NCBI GenBank assembly: GCA_040882555.1
Contig: JBBEBC010000039.1
Span: forward strand, 1 to 38,415
Source of the DNA: M30B66 sp040882555
GTDB lineage: Bacteria; Bacteroidota; Bacteroidia; M30B66
DNA length: 38,415 bases
Reading direction: 5' to 3'
Below are positions 23,070 through 31,401 of the stretch, one piece after another. Numbering within the stretch: position 1 is the stretch's first letter; the number at the start of each line of letters is the position of its first letter. The position numbers and the translations under genes were made by a program. The notes beneath the pieces are model-generated. The model was not told the origin of the DNA and did no database searches. It saw only the letters and a program-made list of their open reading frames with translations.

Positions 23070-26030
23070 ATGAATATTAAAGCAGTATTTCTACTTATAA
23101 TTTTTACATTTCTTCATTTACTTGATCTTTCAGCTCAAGGGAAAAAGGATTTTTTGGTGTTTGATGGTTTGTTTTCTGCCAGTGGTGGAAACATTTCTGA
23201 AGGCTCTGAGGTGAGACTCCTTTGCAATGGCAGAAACGAATACCTCAAAATTGATAAAGAAACCGGGCGATTTCAAATACGAGTTGGATTGAACAAGAGT
23301 TGTGAGGTTACCTTCACAAAAAATGGGTTTGTATCAACGAAGGTTATTATAAATACATATTGTCCAGCAGATCGAATTGAGGAAGGCTTCCCTGATTATG
23401 AGCTTAACGTAAGCCTAAAGCCAGAGATAGCCGAGATGCCATATGAAATAACTCATGAGATTTATTATAACGACGATTTCTACAACTTTGACTTCAAAGA
23501 GCCATTCGATAGATTAGCAAATCGTGAAATGAAAACTTATCGAGAGCTAGCTTCAGCTAAAAAGAACTCTGCTGAAGAACTCGCTAGACTTGAGGAGGAG
23601 AAACGACTTGCTGAGTTGAAGAAAGCAGAAGAAATTGCTGCGCGGAAAGCTGAATCAGAGCGTTTAAAGGCAGCTGAGGATTCTTTAATTGCTGCAAGAA
23701 AAGTTCAAGATAAGGCAGAGAGAGAGGCTTTGGCACTTGCTAAATCTGAAAGAGAGGCTGCAGAACAAGCTAAACTTGATGATGATCTTAAAAGAAGAAA
23801 AGCACTTGAAGAAGAAGAGCGACTAAAGCGTTTAGCTGAAGAACAGGCAAGAAAAGATGCTGAAGAGAAAGCAAGACAAGATGCTATAGCTAAAGAAAAG
23901 GCTGACAGAGAGGCTAGGGAAGCGGCCGAGAGATCTAAAAAAGATGCAGATGAACAAGCTCGTTTGGATCAGATCGCTGCAGAGAAGGCTCGTCAAGACT
24001 CACTTGAGAGAGCCAAACTAGACGCTAGCGCAGCCGAAAAAGCTCGACGTGAAGCAGAGGAAAAGGCTCTGAAAGAACAACAAGAGAAAGAAAGGTTAGC
24101 GAAGGAAGCTGCCGAGAAGGCAAGACAAGAAGAGCTTGAAAAGGCAAGGAGAGAAGCAGAACTTGCAAAGCTTAGTGATAAGCAGCGAGAACAATACAGA
24201 AAAGATTCGTTACAGTCAGCTGCCGAAGCCATGAAAATGGCAGAATTGAAAGCAAAAGAGGAACTAGAAGCAAAAAGGAAAGCTGATAGGGAAGCGGAAG
24301 AATTAGCTAAGCTAAATGAGAAAGAACAGGAGCGTTTAAGGAAAGAAGCTGAATTACAAGCTAGAAAAGATGCTGAAGCTGCCGAACGAGCTCGAATTGA
24401 AGCCGAGAAAGAAGCCAAACGAATTGCAGAAGAACAAGCTAAAGCAGATAAGGAAAGCTTAAGAAAAGCTCAATTAGAAGCCGAAGAAAAGGCTAAACAA
24501 GAAGCTATCGCTCAAGCAGAGGCCGATAAACTGAAAAGAGAGACTGAGGAAAAAGCCAAAGCTGATTCACTTGCAAAAGCTGAAGCCGAAAAGGAAAGAT
24601 TAGCTGCCGAAGCAAAAGCAAAGAAAGAGGCTGAAGACAAAGCGAAAGCAGATGCACTTGCAAAAGCTGAAGCCGAAAAGGAAAGATTAGCTGCCGAAGC
24701 GAAAGCAAAGAAAGAGGCTGATGATAAAGCGAAAGCAGATGCCCTTGCAAAAGCTGAAGCCGAAAAGGAAAGATTGGCTGCTGAAGCAAAAGCAAAGAAA
24801 GAAGCTGAAGACAAAGCTAAAGCAGACTCACTTGCAAAAGCTGAAGCCGAAAAGGAAAGACTGGCTGCTGAAGCAAAAGCAAAGAAAGAGGCTGATGAAA
24901 AGGCTAAAGCAGATGCACTAGCAAATGCAGAAGCTGAAAAGGAGAGATTGGCTACCGAAGCAAAATTGTTGAAAGAGGCTGAGGAAAGAGCTAAAGCCGA
25001 TTCATTAGCTAAAGCTGCAGCTGAGAAGGAAAAGATAGCAGCTGAAGCTAAAGCTAAAAAAGAAGCTGAGGAACTAGCTAAGAAAAAAGCAGAGGAAGAA
25101 GCTAAACTTAAAGCAGAGGCTGAAGCAAAAGCTAAAAAAGAAGCTGAAGAACTTGCCAAGAAAAAAGCTGAGGAAGACGCTCGTCTAAAAGCTGAAGCAG
25201 AGAAGAAAGCAAATGAAGAAGCTGAAGCAAAAGCAAAAGCTGCAAAAGAAGAAGCTGATCGTTTACGTAAGGAAGCAGAGGCTAAGGCAAAGATTATTGC
25301 TGAAGAGAAAGCTAAAGCAGAGAAGGATTCTCTTGACAGGGTTAAACGTGAAGAGGAAGAGCGCCTGAAAGCTGCGGCAATTGCTATGGAAGTAGCAAGA
25401 AAGGAAGCTGAAATCAGAGCAAAGATTGTTAAAGATTCAACTGAGAAAGCTATAAAGGATGCTGAAGTTAAGGCGCGTGAGGAAGCAATAGCAAAGGCAG
25501 CTGTAGAAAAAGCTAAGAAAGAAGCAGAAGAAAAAGCTCAGAAAGAAGCAGAGGAAAAAGCAAGAGAAGCAGCTATCGCTAAGGCTGCTGCAGAAAAGGC
25601 TAAGAAGGACGCTGAAGAAAAATTTGCTAAGGAAGAAGCTGAAAGAATTCGTCAGGAAGCAATTGCAAAAGCAGCTGCTGATAAAGCGAAAATTGAAGCA
25701 GATGCTAAAGCTAAATTGGAAGCAGATGAAAGAGCTAGACAAGAAGCAATTCGTAAGACTGCAGAAGAGAAAGCTGCTAAAGAGGCATTTGAAGCCGCTG
25801 AAAGAGCTAAGCCTATGGACCAAAGAGTGCGTGAAAGAGTAGAAAGACTCCGCAAAGAGGGACTTAAAGATGATAACGTAATACTTAGACCTTATGAAGC
25901 TGCGCTTCAAGGATATGACACAAAATATTACGGATATATCAACTTTGGAGATGGTAAAGGAAACATTGAATTAGCAAAAGATGAATTCCTGGAGTATGCC
26001 AAAATCTTCAAAATTGTTAATGTCAATTAA
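23070..26030 (+). CDS. Exported Ala/Lys/Glu-rich coiled-coil protein with 29-residue tandem repeats
   Basis: 986 residues. A signal peptide (about 1-22, ends LSAQ) is followed by a beta-rich domain (about 24-115, FSASGGNISEGSEVRLLC) like the carboxypeptidase-regulatory/CNA-B sandwich. From about 140 to 925 the chain is almost uninterrupted helix built from Ala, Lys, Glu, Arg and Asp, reminiscent of TolA domain II or a single alpha-helix. Six 29-residue units lie at about 496-669. A short tail (about 930-986, YYGYINFGDGKGNIELAKDE) follows. Exported long helices of this sort often span the periplasm or link envelope layers; the actual partner is unknown. No TonB- or TolA-type C-terminal domain and no T9SS sorting domain was recognised. 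A separate transcript is likely, convergent with the CBS-fusion gene. Confidence 0.9.
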   Translation: MNIKAVFLLIIFTFLHLLDLSAQGKKDFLVFDGLFSASGGNISEGSEVRLLCNGRNEYLKIDKETGRFQIRVGLNKSCEVTFTKNGFVSTKVIINTYCPADRIEEGFPDYELNVSLKPEIAEMPYEITHEIYYNDDFYNFDFKEPFDRLANREMKTYRELASAKKNSAEELARLEEEKRLAELKKAEEIAARKAESERLKAAEDSLIAARKVQDKAEREALALAKSEREAAEQAKLDDDLKRRKALEEEERLKRLAEEQARKDAEEKARQDAIAKEKADREAREAAERSKKDADEQARLDQIAAEKARQDSLERAKLDASAAEKARREAEEKALKEQQEKERLAKEAAEKARQEELEKARREAELAKLSDKQREQYRKDSLQSAAEAMKMAELKAKEELEAKRKADREAEELAKLNEKEQERLRKEAELQARKDAEAAERARIEAEKEAKRIAEEQAKADKESLRKAQLEAEEKAKQEAIAQAEADKLKRETEEKAKADSLAKAEAEKERLAAEAKAKKEAEDKAKADALAKAEAEKERLAAEAKAKKEADDKAKADALAKAEAEKERLAAEAKAKKEAEDKAKADSLAKAEAEKERLAAEAKAKKEADEKAKADALANAEAEKERLATEAKLLKEAEERAKADSLAKAAAEKEKIAAEAKAKKEAEELAKKKAEEEAKLKAEAEAKAKKEAEELAKKKAEEDARLKAEAEKKANEEAEAKAKAAKEEADRLRKEAEAKAKIIAEEKAKAEKDSLDRVKREEEERLKAAAIAMEVARKEAEIRAKIVKDSTEKAIKDAEVKAREEAIAKAAVEKAKKEAEEKAQKEAEEKAREAAIAKAAAEKAKKDAEEKFAKEEAERIRQEAIAKAAADKAKIEADAKAKLEADERARQEAIRKTAEEKAAKEAFEAAERAKPMDQRVRERVERLRKEGLKDDNVILRPYEAALQGYDTKYYGYINFGDGKGNIELAKDEFLEYAKIFKIVNVN
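24556..25077 (+). repeat. Six in-frame 87-bp tandem repeats in the coiled-coil gene
   Basis: The segment TTGCAAAAGC and its variants recurs at 24571, 24658, 24745, 24832, 24919 and 25006, exactly 87 bp apart. The first four units are nearly identical at the DNA level and the last two have diverged. A shorter 78-bp unit follows in two copies (25047-25124 and 25125-25202). Each unit encodes about 29 residues of the pattern KAKADALAKAEAEKERL plus AAEAKAKKEAED. Confidence 0.92.
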
Positions 26031-26053
26031 CCATGTTTAAAAGAAGAGTAAAA

Positions 26054-27064
26054 TCAAAGATTCAAATCTTGAATATCTACCATACCTATTAGTTCCCCTG
26101 CAGAGGTAACTAAAATATTGTCAATTCTTTTATTCTTAAACATAGTTGAGAGCTCTTGAAGTGAGCTTTGCGCATCTATCGTAACAGGCTCTTTAAAACT
26201 TAGCTCTGAAAGTCTTGTTTGGAGTATTTTATCTCCCTTAGATTGAAGCAGCCGGCGTAAATCACCATCGGTAAATACACCTTTTAGTTGCGAACCATGT
26301 TCTAAAACAGCAATCGCTCCCATGCCTCCCTTGGTCATTTCTACCACTGCGTCAACAATACTTGCTCCTACATTAATTTGAGGATTATTCCCTTTTAGAA
26401 TATCCTTCACTTTTAAAGAATGCAACTTCTTTTGCTGAATAAATTTCTCTGCACCCGGGTTGATTAGCATATTCTCCTGCAATGCCAGTAAAAGTGAATT
26501 TGGAACTGCAATAGCATCAGCTCTATAATGCAAGGCATTTCGCATATGCTCCATTGAATTGGCAGATGCAAGCATCACTTTGCATGGGTAATTATATGAG
26601 TCACGCATCTTTATACATTCATCAAGAATGGATAATCCATCATATCCCTTTTCTTGTAGCTCCCCAACCATCACATTTATCATTTTAGCACCTGCATTCA
26701 TTGCTAAATATGCTTGATGTAATGTGTAAACAAAGTTGATACTTACTTTTATTCCCTTAGCACTTAATTCATTGCAAGCCTTGATTCCATGCAATGTAAC
26801 TGGAAGGCTGAAGTAGGTTTTCTCTTTATCAAGACCTAAGGAAATTAATCTTTGAACTTCTGTAATCCAGACCTCAAAAGTCTCTCCTTTTGGCTCTATT
26901 TGGAGGTGTTCAGAAAGTTTGCTTAACTTGATAATAAGTGAATCTGTATCGCCATTGCCATAACGATTCATCAAGTCAGGATTAGCAATTAGTCCATTAA
27001 CTATACCTGATTTAACTAATTTTTCTGCTTCGCGTAAATCGGATGATTCAAAATAAAGCTGCAT
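26054..27064 (-). CDS. Transaldolase-fold protein fused to a KdsD-type CBS pair; Schiff-base lysine missing
   Basis: 336 residues. Residues 1-212 follow the fructose-6-phosphate aldolase/TalC fold: MQLYFESSDLREAEKL corresponds to MELYLDTANVAEVERL, GLIANPDL to the TNPSxx motif (Asn28 kept), then LPVTLHGIKA, VYTLHQAYLAMNAGA and KVMLASANS. Where the family has the Schiff-base Lys in VKVPMT, this protein has Ser86 (YFSLPVT), and the catalytic Asp6 is Glu6. Residues about 215-336 are two CBS domains whose first ends in GVFTDGDLRRLL, the hallmark of arabinose-5-phosphate isomerase (KdsD/KpsF). Normal aldolase chemistry is unlikely. A sugar-phosphate sensor or a changed reaction are both possible. 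It is the last gene of the - strand cluster, 41 bp after the M61 gene. Confidence 0.88.
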   Translation of the reverse strand: MQLYFESSDLREAEKLVKSGIVNGLIANPDLMNRYGNGDTDSLIIKLSKLSEHLQIEPKGETFEVWITEVQRLISLGLDKEKTYFSLPVTLHGIKACNELSAKGIKVSINFVYTLHQAYLAMNAGAKMINVMVGELQEKGYDGLSILDECIKMRDSYNYPCKVMLASANSMEHMRNALHYRADAIAVPNSLLLALQENMLINPGAEKFIQQKKLHSLKVKDILKGNNPQINVGASIVDAVVEMTKGGMGAIAVLEHGSQLKGVFTDGDLRRLLQSKGDKILQTRLSELSFKEPVTIDAQSSLQELSTMFKNKRIDNILVTSAGELIGMVDIQDLNL

Positions 27065-27105
27065 TTTTCCTGAGTTTGGATTAAAATTAAAAACTTAATT
27101 GGGAC

Positions 27106-28839
27106 TTAGCCCGGGTAATCTTGTCCCGACCATGATTTAAATGCCTGCCTTTGTTCTAAAGATGCATTTTCAAGAATAGCTATTTTCCTACTCATAAACC
27201 AATCAGCAGTTTCTGCTTTGATTCTGAATTCTTTGAGTTTTCCCTGAGAAAAGGCATGCAGACCAATACTTCCTTCAAAATATTTATCTGATCGAAAGAC
27301 CTGGTTGAACTGAAATCCATCTAAAGCTATTAGCTTATCTCCAGACATTAATCCTGCTAATTCAGCGGGAGAGTCTGGTGCTACCAATAAGACTTCTGCA
27401 TCTGCAACCAATGGATTCAATCTTAAGCCAAGTTTATGTTCAAAGTCTGAAAAAACAGTCGTTTTAATAAGATCTAAACCAATTCTTTGCAAGTACTTTC
27501 TTAACAATGGTTCTAAATCAGTACAACCTTCTATGTATGTGCTAAAGAATGTTTCATGATCAAGATGTGCAAGCTCGTCAAGAAGTTCAATGAGACGCGC
27601 TCTCGAATAGGACTTGCCTTTTTTTGCATCCACATACAGCTTTCGCATAAGATCATCAAGCGAAGCTTTATCATCACTGAATTGCCTAATTCTGCCATCA
27701 AGAATAAAGGAAATTAAACTACCCTCTGTATAAATGGATGTTTTACGATGAGGGGCTCCAGCCACGTAACCGTCTAACCAAGTATCAAAGGATGATTCTG
27801 CAACAGATAAATTAAACCGTCCATAATTTGTGAAATGCCTTTTAAGCTTTTCATCCAAGGTTTTTGAAAACTGCTCAAAATTGAAAACTCCCGATCTGAA
27901 AAGGAAAGCATCACCATACCAGGTAGTAATTCCTTCATATACCCAACCTAAAGAACTATAATTCTCCTTGTTAAATTGGTAAGGAAGCATCTCAACAGGT
28001 CGAATTGTCTTCACATTCCAAGCATGAAAGAGCTCATGTGAGCTTACTCCCAGAAATTCATCATACAAGGGAACATTAAAAACATCGGCTGCAGGTCCCA
28101 AGGCACAAACTGTAGAATAAGTATGTTCTACTCCATGATAAAACTTTTCCGGCAGAATTTGAAACATGAAGTGATATTCATTCCCAGGAAGATCACCCAT
28201 TGTGCTAAGTTGCTCAGAACAAAATGCTCTGAAATCTTTAATTAATCTATCTTCTGGAATATCGTTTACTCCCTGAAACCAAAGATGAAAGACATGCTCT
28301 TTTTCTTCGAACTGAATATGCTTGAGATTCGCAGAGGCGATGAAAGGCGTATCTGCTAATTCATCAAATGATTTAAATATAAAATTGTTTTTGCAGTTAA
28401 GAGTCTTCTTATCAATTGCAATCTTATAATTATCAGGGATTTTTAGTTCGATTTCGCATTCCTCTGAAATCCTAGAAGGAAGATACAGGCAGCAATTAAC
28501 AGGATTTATATACAGCTGATTTTCATCTAACCAACTCGAGCCAGCATTCAAAATTGCAGCATGGTAGGTGTATTTTATTTTAATTGTGCTGGCTCCTTTA
28601 CATTCGATATTCCAGCTGTCTTTTGACGTTTTTATCACGCTAAGGATTTCTCCCTTTTCATTCACTGCGCCTATATGAATTATATTCTTAGCGAAGTTGG
28701 TTATTTCATAACGCCCTGGTCTCCAAGATGGAAGATTTACCTCAAGAATTTCTTCCTTTACATTTCCAATCTTAAAGAGAATGTGAATAAGCTGGGTATT
28801 AGCTTTTTCCCAACCAAAGCTGTAGTGTAAATGACTCAT
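27106..28839 (-). CDS. M61 family metallopeptidase with PDZ domain
   Basis: 577 residues. The zinc motif HELFHAWN has ligands His268 and His272 with catalytic Glu269; the downstream glutamate in WVYEGITTWYGD is the likely third ligand. This is the M61 (glycyl aminopeptidase) family, with a beta-rich N-terminal domain (about 1-160) and a C-terminal PDZ domain (about 465-560, LLVAPDSPAELAGLMSGDKL). No clear signal peptide is seen at the chosen start, whereas many relatives are periplasmic. The location is therefore uncertain. It starts 3 bp after the stop of the PafA-like gene, which strongly suggests a shared mRNA and translational coupling. Confidence 0.93.
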   Translation of the reverse strand: MSHLHYSFGWEKANTQLIHILFKIGNVKEEILEVNLPSWRPGRYEITNFAKNIIHIGAVNEKGEILSVIKTSKDSWNIECKGASTIKIKYTYHAAILNAGSSWLDENQLYINPVNCCLYLPSRISEECEIELKIPDNYKIAIDKKTLNCKNNFIFKSFDELADTPFIASANLKHIQFEEKEHVFHLWFQGVNDIPEDRLIKDFRAFCSEQLSTMGDLPGNEYHFMFQILPEKFYHGVEHTYSTVCALGPAADVFNVPLYDEFLGVSSHELFHAWNVKTIRPVEMLPYQFNKENYSSLGWVYEGITTWYGDAFLFRSGVFNFEQFSKTLDEKLKRHFTNYGRFNLSVAESSFDTWLDGYVAGAPHRKTSIYTEGSLISFILDGRIRQFSDDKASLDDLMRKLYVDAKKGKSYSRARLIELLDELAHLDHETFFSTYIEGCTDLEPLLRKYLQRIGLDLIKTTVFSDFEHKLGLRLNPLVADAEVLLVAPDSPAELAGLMSGDKLIALDGFQFNQVFRSDKYFEGSIGLHAFSQGKLKEFRIKAETADWFMSRKIAILENASLEQRQAFKSWSGQDYPG

Positions 28840-28842
28840 GCT

Positions 28843-30477
28843 TTATTTTAAAGGTAATTTTATTGGTTTTCCAGAACATGCATTTGGAAATGGAATGTTC
28901 AAAAGCCAACTCAAAGTAGGCGCTATATCGTCAATATAATAGGAATCTACACTTTCTCCTGGCTCGATTTCCCATCCATACCATAACATCGGGACACGCG
29001 TATCATACGAATAAGCTGAGCCGTGAGTGGTTCCTGCTCGTTTATACTCAATCCAGTTTGGCTCCATACTCATCATAACCTGTCCACTTCGTTTTGGATA
29101 AAATCCTTTTTGAATCAAGGCTTTTGTTCCTAAGGTGTATTCATTGTTTTTCATCAAATCTGCCGTTGATGTGCAATGTATACCTTCCAAAGTAATTAAA
29201 CTGTCGGCAAGCATTTGCTCTATTTCATTGGGGTCTTTTCCAGCTTTTAATATGGCATTCTCATCAAGATACAACTGATCATTCGTTAACTTTAAGAGCA
29301 CCGAATCTAAACCACTAAAATCCTTTATCCACTGATTTACCTTTGCTGATACATTTGAGTAATTCATATATCCTCCAGGAACCTTTAAATCCATTAAATA
29401 GGAGGGAACGGTTGCTCCACCATGGTCGGCTGTTAAGAAAACAAGGAGATTGTCTTTCCCAACCCAGCTATCTAGAAAGCTTAATAAAGTTGCTATTTCT
29501 TTATCCAGTCTTAAGTAAGTATCCTCCGTTTCAATTGCATCGGTCCCGAAATGATGTCCAACGTAATCGGTAGATGAGAAGCTAACACAAAGCATATCAG
29601 TGAAATCTCCTTTTCCAAGCTTTTCAGCTTGAATGAGTTCAGTGGCAAATTCTCTTGTTATCGTATTACCAAATGGCGTGGTTCTAATTAATTCCTGACC
29701 ATCGTTAAGAACCATCAATTTACTTAAGTCATATGGAAAGACTGGTGCAGTTTGGCCTTTGAAAAGTTGCTCGTAAGCATTCGAATCTGCCTTGCTTGAA
29801 GTATAACTCTTAATATCATAAAGGGTTTCCCACTTCCCTTTGAGATAGTTCATGGCAGGCTGTGTTTCATTGTATTTACTTATCCAAGAAGGTAATGCCT
29901 TCATGTAATAGGTACTACTGACCCAGTTTCCGCTTTTTGAATCAAACCAATAGGCAGCATTTGCAGCATGTCCGGCAGGTAATATAGACGCTCTATCTTT
30001 TAATGCGATTCCAAAAACTCGTGAGCGCAGGTTAGTGGCAACTCTTAATTCATCTCCAACCGTGGTTGATAGTAAGCTAACTGGCGACATTTTTCCTACA
30101 CCTATCGTTTCAGACCCAACTGTGGCTACTGTTGGATCTTCCGCACAATAAGTTGATTTCTTGAGTCTTACATCATACCAATCATTAGAAACTATACCAT
30201 GGCGCTGGGGAGTTGTTCCGCTATAAATTGAAGCGTGACCAGGCCCCGTGTAAGTAGGGACGTAGTTAAATTGAAGGTTTTTACATTGATAACCTTCTGA
30301 AATTAGCCTTTTAAAGCCATCATTACCGTATCTGTCCCAATATTTATATAGGTAGTCGAATCTCATTTGATCTACAACAATACCTACAACAAGTTTTGGC
30401 TTTTGAGTAGATTGAGAAATGCCTGATTCTGAGAGGCTTAATAAGGCAGTCAGGATCAGGCAGATTCTTAAATTCAT
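28843..30477 (-). CDS. PafA-like alkaline phosphatase/phosphodiesterase
   Basis: 544 residues with a signal peptide (about 1-21, ends SGISQS), so periplasmic or exported. It belongs to the alkaline phosphatase superfamily and resembles PafA, the phosphate-insensitive alkaline phosphatase of Bacteroidota. The first metal ligand is Asp36 (VVDQMRFDY) and the nucleophile Thr77 is in PTYTGPGHAS. The KDR triplet typical of PafA's phosphate-contacting Lys/Arg is in ALKDRASI. Further metal ligands lie in SSTDYVGHHFG and LTADHGG. It frees phosphate from organic monoesters and possibly diesters. It sits 35 bp after the DUF2911 gene and 3 bp before the M61 gene. No Pho box was recognised. Confidence 0.93.
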   Translation of the reverse strand: MNLRICLILTALLSLSESGISQSTQKPKLVVGIVVDQMRFDYLYKYWDRYGNDGFKRLISEGYQCKNLQFNYVPTYTGPGHASIYSGTTPQRHGIVSNDWYDVRLKKSTYCAEDPTVATVGSETIGVGKMSPVSLLSTTVGDELRVATNLRSRVFGIALKDRASILPAGHAANAAYWFDSKSGNWVSSTYYMKALPSWISKYNETQPAMNYLKGKWETLYDIKSYTSSKADSNAYEQLFKGQTAPVFPYDLSKLMVLNDGQELIRTTPFGNTITREFATELIQAEKLGKGDFTDMLCVSFSSTDYVGHHFGTDAIETEDTYLRLDKEIATLLSFLDSWVGKDNLLVFLTADHGGATVPSYLMDLKVPGGYMNYSNVSAKVNQWIKDFSGLDSVLLKLTNDQLYLDENAILKAGKDPNEIEQMLADSLITLEGIHCTSTADLMKNNEYTLGTKALIQKGFYPKRSGQVMMSMEPNWIEYKRAGTTHGSAYSYDTRVPMLWYGWEIEPGESVDSYYIDDIAPTLSWLLNIPFPNACSGKPIKLPLK

Positions 30478-30512
30478 AGTATGTTTTTTTTCGCCTAACG
30501 GCGGATGGAACT

Positions 30513-31373
30513 TTACTTCTTTGATTTCTTTTTGGTGACTTTAGTCGCCCAGTCAGAAACTCTGGACTCGTTCATTTTAACATATGCATCGTCACCTTCT
30601 GTAGCAGCCATTTCTTTGGCTTTTGCTGCAGTAAGAATGGCACCTGAATAATCTTCAAGTCCAGCTTGGATTTGAGCTTTTAGGCTCATAACCCAATAGC
30701 GTTCACCACTTTCAAGGGACTTATTCACCCAAGTGAGAGCTTTGTTGAGGTCTTTGTTATTCTTGTAATAGTAGCTTGCTGCATTATAATAAGCTCCAGC
30801 TCCTGGACCAGCCATCACTTCATCAATTTGCTTCATTATGACTTCGTCATATTCAACTGTCACATCGAAGCTTACTAAAGTATTTGCCCAGATAAGTTCT
30901 ACACTAGCTTTATTATCATTGAGGTTGGCAAATTGAATAGTAAATGACTCAGTTGTTGAGGCATAATTCTTTGGCATAACATCAAAGCGTATTTGGTCTT
31001 CTTCCTCCTTATAATTGCTAGCACCTGATTGCTTCGCTGTTTTATTTAGGATGACCGTCCACTTTTCTTTACCAGGAATAGTAAATAAAGCATATTCTCC
31101 GGCAGGTACAGATTCTCCGTTTATTTTAAAATCTGTATCAGCTTTGAAAACACTAGCCATGTTTGCACCTGTTCTCCAAATCTTGTCAAATTCAACAACA
31201 TCTCCAAAAACAAGTCTGTCTTTAGCTGAGGGCCTTGAATAAACAACGCTGAACTCAGTTAACCCAACTTTTTGAGTTACTGTTGACATGGGGCTTGGTC
31301 TTGGTGTTTCGATTTGCGATTTCAAAGCACCTAGGGGTAAGACGAAAATTAAAGCAATTAAAATTTTTTTCAT
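30513..31373 (-). CDS. DUF2911 family exported protein with TPR-like tail
   Basis: 286 residues from MKKILIALIFVLPLG, a good signal peptide (ends ALKSQ). The DUF2911 domain occupies about 25-175 with family blocks VYSRPSAKDRLVFG, WRTGANMASVF and GEYALFTIPGKEKWTVILN. The end (about 190-275) looks like one or two TPR units (AASYYYKNNKDLNKALTWVNKSL). The function of the family is unknown to me. The longer frame from 31490 would run 89 bp into the upstream gene and lacks a signal peptide, so I start at 31373, 28 bp after that gene ends. Confidence 0.9.
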   Translation of the reverse strand: MKKILIALIFVLPLGALKSQIETPRPSPMSTVTQKVGLTEFSVVYSRPSAKDRLVFGDVVEFDKIWRTGANMASVFKADTDFKINGESVPAGEYALFTIPGKEKWTVILNKTAKQSGASNYKEEEDQIRFDVMPKNYASTTESFTIQFANLNDNKASVELIWANTLVSFDVTVEYDEVIMKQIDEVMAGPGAGAYYNAASYYYKNNKDLNKALTWVNKSLESGERYWVMSLKAQIQAGLEDYSGAILTAAKAKEMAATEGDDAYVKMNESRVSDWATKVTKKKSKK

Positions 31374-31401
31374 GAATGGTTTTAAATTGTGGGTAAAGAA
31401 T

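Noticed and set aside
24512..25159. Long - strand Ser/Ala/Phe-rich open frames and other frames inside the coiled-coil gene
   Set aside because: They are shadows of the Ala/Lys/Glu repeat codons, which contain no stop in several frames; there are no independent features.
24556..25202. Regular repeats considered as a CRISPR array
   Set aside because: Units are contiguous without unique spacers, in frame and coding; this is protein repeat expansion.
30492..30503. CGCC/GGCG hairpin between the DUF2911 and PafA-like genes
   Set aside because: Only a 4-bp stem, and on the transcribed (-) strand it is followed by A's rather than T's, so it is not a terminator for this cluster.
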